Positions 55,741 to 64,000 of a stretch of 64,000 bases of DNA are shown here, one piece after another. The notes beneath the pieces were generated by a model. The model ran no database searches, had not been told where the DNA came from, and saw only the letters and a program-made list of their open reading frames with translations. Numbering within the stretch: the first letter of the stretch is position 1; each line of letters begins with the position of its first letter. A program made the position numbers and the translations under genes. Source of the DNA: Dioszegia crocea (lineage: Eukaryota > Basidiomycota > Tremellomycetes > Tremellales > Bulleribasidiaceae); NCBI GenBank assembly GCA_001600615.1, contig BCKK01000006.1, positions 1,381,966 through 1,445,965 on the forward strand. The letters run 5' to 3'.

Positions 55741-56950
55741 TCCATATTGGTGCGGGGGCTAGGCCTTGAGACGCTCGCGATTCCAGCGACTGACGTTTCG
55801 GTAGTTGTCGTCAATGGAGGGAGATCGAGCCCGGCGGCGGTCCGCGGCAGGCTGATGAGTACCGGGGACGGCAGTATTGTCGGCGTGTCCGTGATAGGAG
55901 GGAGCCGGGGTGGGGGTCTTGGATTTGTTGGACTCGCCACCTAAAGGTCAGTTACCTTCTTGGTACTGTGGAAAGTTGCTGACTCACCAGTGTCGGTGCC
56001 ATCCAATCTCATGGCATGAAGCCCGATGGCGGAAGGAGTATTTTCCCGAGGGGTATTGCCGCCTTCCTGGTCATGGGCGTTGGAGCCGGTCTCGGACTAC
56101 AGCGCTTCAGCTCCAAGTCATGTGAGTTCAGGTTACTAACTCACAGCCATATGGACATCTTCGTTACTGTTCCTCTTTCGCCGTATACCTTCTTCTTAAG
56201 CTCGTGCCAATCCGTACAGACCCGCTAAGGCATGCGAATGCGTGAAGACCTCGGAGAATGCACAACGCCCGTTGGCATTGCAAATTCCGGGCGATTCTGG
56301 GAATTAAGGACGTCAGAGACGCGCAAGTCCCGGGGGGCTAACATGGCGGATCCAAGGGTCCATCGTGCTCTCAAACCCGATGCGACGGATGTGACATTTA
56401 TTTTCCTGCCCGATGCAAACGATTCCTCCCAGCGCTTGGTGCTCCAGAGCCTAAGTCCACATCGAATCGAGGAAGACGATCCGAATCGACCGGTGCGTAT
56501 TGAGCCCCTGGATGACGGCGTCGGTGATGATGGTTGCAAGGTTGGGGATTCTAAGACTCCGCCTTCATTGGCGCCGAGAAGGCAGCCGTAGCTGGACCCG
56601 CAGAGGTTCCCGATGGGTATTGGGCCAGCGCAGCTGTTTCGTGGGCCAGCTGGTTCCGGATGTGGATGGGGGTATCGCCAGAGATGACTGATGAGAAGTA
56701 GCCGCGTCGGGCAAGGTGAATGAGGATAGATGGGATGGGTTTGACCCGTTGAACGTAGATGAGCGTTTTCATTCGTTAGTCGGGGGGAAGTAGTGCGTTT
56801 TTCTTGGCGACATCTGTGAGGATGCTGATGTCAGGATTTTGGATGGGGTAGGAATGCCGAATTCTGATGACTCGTCTAGCGAAGAACGAAGAGACGCCGT
56901 ACGGAAGACAGAATAGGTCGAGTGCCGACTGCGGATAGATGTACCAGTCG
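55741..56950. other. Poorly coding region with uncertain ORFs
   Basis: Open frames at 56232-56591 (+), 56225-56539 (-), 56551-56772 (-) and 56776-56967 (-) overlap each other. The minus frame from ATG 56772 (MKTLIYVQRVKPIPSILIHL) looks the most protein-like but has no known domain or supported splice join. It may be decayed gene or transposon sequence. Confidence 0.35.
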
Positions 56951-58067
56951 CTATGGATCAGTTTCAATCCTTACCGGCGGGCTGTAAATTTGTGGCATAC
57001 CTTGACTAGCCCTTGACGTCGATCGACCTAGAATGCCACTCTCGGTCTGGCCAGATGGCAAAGCCCGCGACACGGCAGGTTGAGATGGGGGCAGTGATCC
57101 AAGTGCGATACTCGTATTATCCCCAGGGGTAGATTCTGGTAACTCTGGGTCGTAATCTGCCGTACCGAGGAAGACGCCACAGAGCATGATCCCAATCCAT
57201 AGTATGAGCTCAGAGCCGTATATCACCCCGCCGAGGATATCAAATGGGACTCGGAATACTGTCAACGTCAGCGACTGACTGATGCATGCTAGTGATTGTC
57301 ATGCGAGACTCACTAAGCGATAACAGACTGGTTAGATCACCCATTGCGTCAATGGCGACGAACATGAAACTGATACCGCGGACAGTCCGAGTTTGATAGA
57401 TGTCCCAATAGTGCCGTAGGACGCCAGAAGCGAGGAGTACGGCAGATATGACGGCAATGAGGATAGAGGGCCATTCGATGTGGCGGTCCATGGCGCGCTG
57501 GGTGATCAGCGAGTGATGTGCTGCTATGGGCGATGAAAAGATGCTCACCCTGATTGCAATGACTAAGGCGACTTCGATACCGGCCAATGAGGATCCTATC
57601 GCCACGGCGACACTGGTCACCTTGGTCAGGGACCATGTCTGCAAACACTTAGCGGAGTCGAGTGGCCTGTCCCGCAGTCTTCGATTCCGGACATTCAGAC
57701 TTACGGCGTTGTAATACATGCACTGAGCCCAGGTGACTAGACTCAGCGCCGTGAGTATTTGAGCCTGGACCTGCAAGGCCGGGTGAAGGTTATGCGAGAT
57801 GTTGTATACGCCCAATGGAACTCCAGCTATCGCCCACAGGAACATCATACTCGCGTGTAGGCCTTTGATCAGCCCCTGCGTTGGTACAGCCTTGAACCGT
57901 CAATGTAATCACCTCGAGCATGGTGACGCCTATAATTGACGACGATTTGAGGAATGAGCTGGATGCTCCAGCACACCTCGACTCATTAGCCGACGTCAGA
58001 CGCAATAGGGGGACAAACGTACTGCTCCTGCCACAGCCAGCGTCGTCGCGGCTGCTTCGTTTTCCAT
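56951..58067 (-). CDS. PQ-loop repeat membrane protein (one junction unresolved)
   Basis: Proposed exons 58023-58067 (MENEAAATTLAVAGA), 57913-57976 (VCWSIQLIPQIVVNYRRHHA), about 57705-57875 (GLIKGLHASMMFLWAIAGVP ... WAQCMYYNA), 57549-57638 (TWSLTKVTSVAVAIGSSLAG), 57314-57497 (the stretch WDIYQTRTVRGISFMFVAID is the second PQ-like loop) and 56951-57258 (FDILGGVIYGSELILWIGIM, then a hydrophilic tail). The IPQI and surrounding helices mark the PQ-loop family of seven-helix transporters, found in vacuole or lysosome and other membranes. Joining exons 2 and 3 at the only nearby GT and AG (37-nt intron) leaves the frame off by one base, so this junction is a sequence error, a non-canonical intron or a real lesion. 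Confidence 0.65.
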
Positions 58068-58284
58068 ATTTGGAGAACCGGCGAGAAGATCTCGAGTGGA
58101 TTGAATGCTTAGCCTTGACTTATCTCGTGCTACCGAGTGATATGCATCAAGCTAGAGTCGGTGATACCTATTGGGTGACTATTGGGTGGCAGCCAAGATG
58201 TTCGGCTCCAGCCGAAGAACGCCGAAATCGCTTATCCAAGCAATTTGCTGGTGATATAATTTTGTTTCTGGCTCTTTCCATCAA

Positions 58285-58386
58285 TTCTCAATCGTATAAC
58301 GGTTAGTATGCTAGCTTGTCAAGCTTGAGCAATCAACTGCTCAAAGTCGGCCGCTGGAGACCGGAGTTCGATTCTCCGTTGGGAAG
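58285..58386 (+). tRNA. tRNA-Asp(GUC) with 30-nt intron
   Basis: The acceptor strand TTCTCAA (58285-58291) pairs with TTGGGAA (58379-58385), and the discriminator base is G as expected for tRNA-Asp. The D stem is GTAT/GTAT with loop AACGGTTA. The anticodon stem CTAGC (58311-58315) pairs with GCTGG (58353-58357) using one G-T pair. The anticodon GTC is at 58318-58320, followed by A37, then an intron at 58322-58351 before C38. The variable loop is AGAC and the T arm is CGGAG-TTCGATT-CTCCG. A run of five T at about 58392-58396 is a suitable Pol III terminator. All stems fit, so confidence is high despite manual folding. Confidence 0.93.
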
Positions 58387-58597
58387 TTCACCTTTTTGCC
58401 CTGAGTTTGGGCGGACATGCATATCCAAAACTCGACTTTTTTTTGCATATATCAGCTCCCCCGGGTCTCCTCTACATCCTGTGCCAATTTCAGCCACCCA
58501 CGGTCTATGGTTGACTAGAAATAGGGTCCCAAAGATGAGAGGGGTTTTGCCGTCGGAACCGATTTGGGGGCATGGGTTCAATTCTCCGTTGGGAAGT
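58366..58597. repeat. Direct repeat of the tRNA-Asp 3' end
   Basis: The 22-nt tRNA 3' end at 58366-58387 (GTTCGATTCTCCG then TTGGGAAGT) recurs at 58576-58597 with a single G/A difference, spacing 210 bp. The second copy lacks the other tRNA parts and cannot fold as a tRNA. Confidence 0.8.
58391..58397 (+). terminator. Pol III T-run terminator after tRNA-Asp
   Basis: TTTTT about 6 nt after the tRNA 3' end; a longer T run follows at about 58437-58445. Confidence 0.6.
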
Positions 58598-58851
58598 CGC
58601 TTTCCCATTGGCCCCATACGCCTCTCCCAGGGGATTGGTTGATGTCTATGGATACCCTGGGGCCTAGGCGATCATATCACGTAGATATCTACCATGTAAT
58701 GGATGCAAGTATCGATACATGAGGAAAGTTGTTTCAATGTAAGAGAGGCATGATGTAACGGGAGCAAATTCTCATGACGACCCTGTCACGCACTCCACGT
58801 CTTCAGACGCACCAACAACTCCATTCCTCACATCTACACACAACAGATACA

Positions 58852-61468
<2,617 letters not shown>

Positions 61469-61676
61469 ATAATATATACCGTACGAATGCATGCGTATCA
61501 GACTCGCGCAGGGATCAAACGGGAAGATTTCACGTTTGTAAGCTGTACTGTCAAAATGTCGCCTTCTGCTGCATTGAATGTGACCATGGCGACGCATCCC
61601 GACTCTGCTCAATCATGATATGACCGCTTATCCTCGGGTGATCTACTATACATGACATCTCTGTAACCCTAAACAA

Positions 61677-62310
61677 TCACGCCGCACTCCCTGCTCTTTC
61701 CTCAATGGCTCTCGTATTTCCCTCTTCGGTCGCTGCCTCATCTCCTCCAAATCTCCCCCTCATAGCCTCCCACCATTCCCTCCTGCTATTCTGTATCAAT
61801 GCCTGCCGCTCTTCTATCGTCGCCCGCTGATATCTCCGCGAAAACCTCGTGAAATCTGAAGTCGAAAACCTCGATTCGGCAGATGATGGAAGAGCATTTG
61901 GCGAGAAGGAAGGGAGTGGAGTAAGGGGAGAGCCAGATGCGGATAGATCGGCCAATCTAGGTATTTTTGTCGATACGTATGGTTTCAGCTAGTTGTATTA
62001 GCTCTGTCGTCTACTGTGCAATTTGAGACTTACATTTGTATTTGCCAATACCTCTGGTCCTGGCCCTACAAAGTATCGTACCCTCTCATCCAACAGTCTA
62101 TAGTTCCCTTTCCCCTGTACGATGTGTTTACCGGGTGGACCTGTCCTGTGTCCTCCGCCCGGAACGTATGACTGACGAGTACCTGCAGAGTCAGATGTGG
62201 AACGGATTGCGATCTCGACGATAAGACTCACCCTTGTAGAAATCTTTGTTGGCCCGTTTTGGCGTCAAGGGGAGGCGGCTCGCGCCGAGTACGGAGGTGG
62301 AGGGGCGCAT
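61677..62310 (-). CDS. Mitochondrial large-subunit ribosomal protein mL41 (MRPL27 type)
   Basis: Exons 62232-62310, 62034-62182, 61677-61988 (179 aa). The family core is PLTPKRANKDFYKG joined across an intron to TRQSYVPGGGHRT, then GNYRLLDERVRYFVGPGPEV and LKPYVSTKIPRLADLSASG. The N-terminus is short and basic, suited to mitochondrial import. The last exon adds an unusually long Ser/Arg-rich extension (FTRFSRRYQRATIEERQALI ... RREWWEAMRGRFGGDE). The start MRPSTSVLG at 62310 is chosen as the last in-frame ATG before the core; an earlier open stretch to 62478 is possible. Confidence 0.85.
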
Positions 62311-62697
62311 AGTGTGGAATTTGTGGGATTTAGAGGTGAGTAGATAGGTGCAATTGAGTGAAAGTTGGCATCTTGACTGCACCAAATCGAGCAAAGATTT
62401 TGCTTCCGCGCAATCCTTGAGTACCATAAGGATGGGCATCTCACACTTGCTTATATGCATAGATTCTGGCAAGCTCACAGTTGGAATGGCCTCTCAGCCT
62501 AGGCATAGCGATATACATGCGGTGTGACATCAAAATTTGGGTGAAAGTCACTTGGATGCCATCGCGGAGGGGCAAGGCAGCACCGGCATTCGACCTGATA
62601 CTCTGAGCCGACGACCTCATACTCCTACCGCTTATATCTCGCTTTCTCATTCACTATCACAGATCTGCCCCTCCTCACCACATGCCTTTACCGCAGT

Positions 62698-63828
62698 ATG
62701 TCAGTCGTCAATCGTATCCACCCAGCGATGCGCATCGCCGGTACTCGAAGCCTTACTACCGCCACACAGCGTCCACCACCCCCGCCTGAGCTGCAAAGAT
62801 GGATGGGTGAAATCACAGCTAGGCGCACAGCAACCGACGAACACTTACATTTCGTAACCGTTCGGCGCCTTCAGAGTACTCTGCCAACAAGGCTGCCAAA
62901 CTCATCTGGCTATCTGGGCCTACCACCAGCGACCGAAACTGGACCTCTACCCAAGGGTTACCATTTGGCATTCTTCAATCCGCAAAGTCTGCTCACAGAA
63001 CTCGGCGAGGATGGGTCTTCAACAGTGAGTCGGTCAAAGGAAGAAACCAAATCACAGCTGATATGCCAGGAATTGAACGCTCCTTCACCGTATCTGCGCC
63101 GGATGTGGGCCGGGGGATCATTTCGCTGGAGCGCGAAACCCAAAGACGCTCTGCGCATTGGTGCCAATACAAATCAACTCAACAGCGTGGTCTCTGCAGA
63201 CTATAAGAGCGGGATGATTTTTGTTAATCAACAGCGGGAGCTGTATCAGATGGATCAAGGTCGAGGCGATTCGGTGGGTGTCGAGCCTCAAGTCAGGGAG
63301 ATCAGAACGCATGTCTTCAGAAAGGAGGTTTCTGGCAATGAGGCCATCAAGGCGAAAGCCAAGGCAAAGGGTTAGTCTGGTCCAGCCTTGCCCCACACAA
63401 CCTATGCTGACCTTGACCCAGAGCAGGTCTCCACCTCCCCCTCAATTCCACCTACCCACACATTCACCTACACACCCACACCACCCCTCCTATTCCGCTT
63501 CTCCGCCCTAACCTACAATGCCCATCGGATACACTACGACCGCGACTGGTGTCGGTCCGTGGAGAATCATCCGGATCTTGTCGTACATGGTCCCATGACG
63601 GCAATGCTGCTCATTGAGCTCGCGGAGAAGGTTGCGATGGATATGAGGTTGGAGTTGCGGAGCTTCGAGTACAGGGCGACAAGTCCCATGTATGTCGATA
63701 AGGAGATACAGATGGATGCTACGTTATTGGCGGATGGTCAGGTGGAGTTGATGGCGAGGCAAGAAGGGCGAGTTGGCATGAGAGCGGTGGCAACTTTGGA
63801 GAAAGAGGGCGGGTTCCTTCATGCTTGA
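62698..63828 (+). CDS. Mitochondrial hydroxyacyl-thioester dehydratase (HTD2-like)
   Basis: Exons 62698-63024, 63070-63370, 63422-63828 (344 aa). The N-terminus is basic (MSVVNRIHPAMRIAGTRSLT), a likely mitochondrial targeting peptide. Landmarks are YHLAFFNPQSLLTELGEDGS, PYLRRMWAGGSFRW, the hot-dog core FRFSALTYNAHRIHYDRDW with the catalytic-type His, DLVVHGPMTAMLLIELA and FEYRATSPMYVDKEIQM. These match the HTD2 / FAS1-type dehydratase group acting in mitochondrial type II fatty-acid synthesis (lipoic acid supply). Intron 1 is 45 nt without a stop, so a retained-intron isoform would stay in frame. Confidence 0.82.
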
Positions 63829-64000
63829 TGAACTGAGCAGCCGAGATGTGAGATATTAGATCGTAGCTGCTCGCACTGCACGCGTATATGCTCTTCAGCA
63901 GTACTCCAGACTTTCTAGAGGCCCAGCCTCGTCATGATATTCCTGGCCGGCGGGTGCTATAACCGACCCCGGACTTCCCCGGATTCACTCCGCCTTCTGA
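63829..64000. other. 3' flank, no gene seen
   Basis: The last 170 bases hold no recognisable feature; the window ends in intergenic sequence. Confidence 0.5.

Noticed and set aside
58333..58617. 94-codon minus frame with repeated LPNGE peptides
   Set aside because: The repeat is only the duplicated tRNA-Asp 3' end read in reverse.

Overview
The window is nuclear DNA from a fungus, most likely a basidiomycete yeast of the Tremellomycetes type. Genes are dense and lie on both strands. They are split by many very short GT-AG introns (mostly 32-75 nt) with CTNAC-like branch sites, and house-keeping proteins are clearly fungal (Exo1, Sec23, Hsf, SmD1, uroporphyrinogen decarboxylase, mitochondrial ribosomal protein mL41, Kgd4). 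The class is an inference from gene structure and protein style; no species is claimed. Exon coordinates were deduced by eye from splice signals, frame continuity and family similarity.

Region 1 (1-14.3 kb) is an accessory region: a head-to-tail array of at least eight copies of an F-box-like gene family on the + strand. Only the copy at 3180-4257, and perhaps the left-truncated copy at 2-604, looks intact. The others each carry a different lesion: a 1-nt frameshift, an internal deletion, an insertion carrying an antisense ORF, an in-frame TGA, a 35-bp tandem duplication, and 5' truncation with a frameshift. A secreted-type GH79 glycoside hydrolase gene sits between the last two copies.

Region 2 (14.4-23.7 kb) holds a Kre9/Knh1-like GPI cell-wall protein, a hypothetical gene with a frame-disturbing 7-bp repeat, a GATA-like zinc-finger protein, mitochondrial seryl-tRNA synthetase and a hypothetical protein.

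Region 3 (24.2-38.6 kb) is mainly conserved: STRAP-like WD40 protein, snRNP SmD1, uroporphyrinogen decarboxylase, two small TATA-driven hypothetical genes, Kgd4, an unknown protein, an ACT-domain protein and a 12-exon EXO1.

Region 4 (39.4-55 kb) holds two adjacent paralogous coiled-coil proteins of unknown function, a small membrane protein, an alpha/beta-hydrolase-like protein, a secreted amidase, a heat-shock-factor type transcription factor and a PPP1R37-like leucine-rich repeat protein.

Region 5 (55-64 kb) starts with a Ty1/copia remnant and poorly coding sequence. A PQ-loop membrane protein, an intron-containing tRNA-Asp(GUC) whose 3' end is repeated 210 bp downstream, SEC23, mL41 and an HTD2-like dehydratase follow.

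The conserved genes are functionally unrelated neighbours, as usual in fungi. The best candidates for something unusual are the decaying F-box-like array with its inserted 474-bp repeat ORF and palindrome, and the tandem coiled-coil paralogs.
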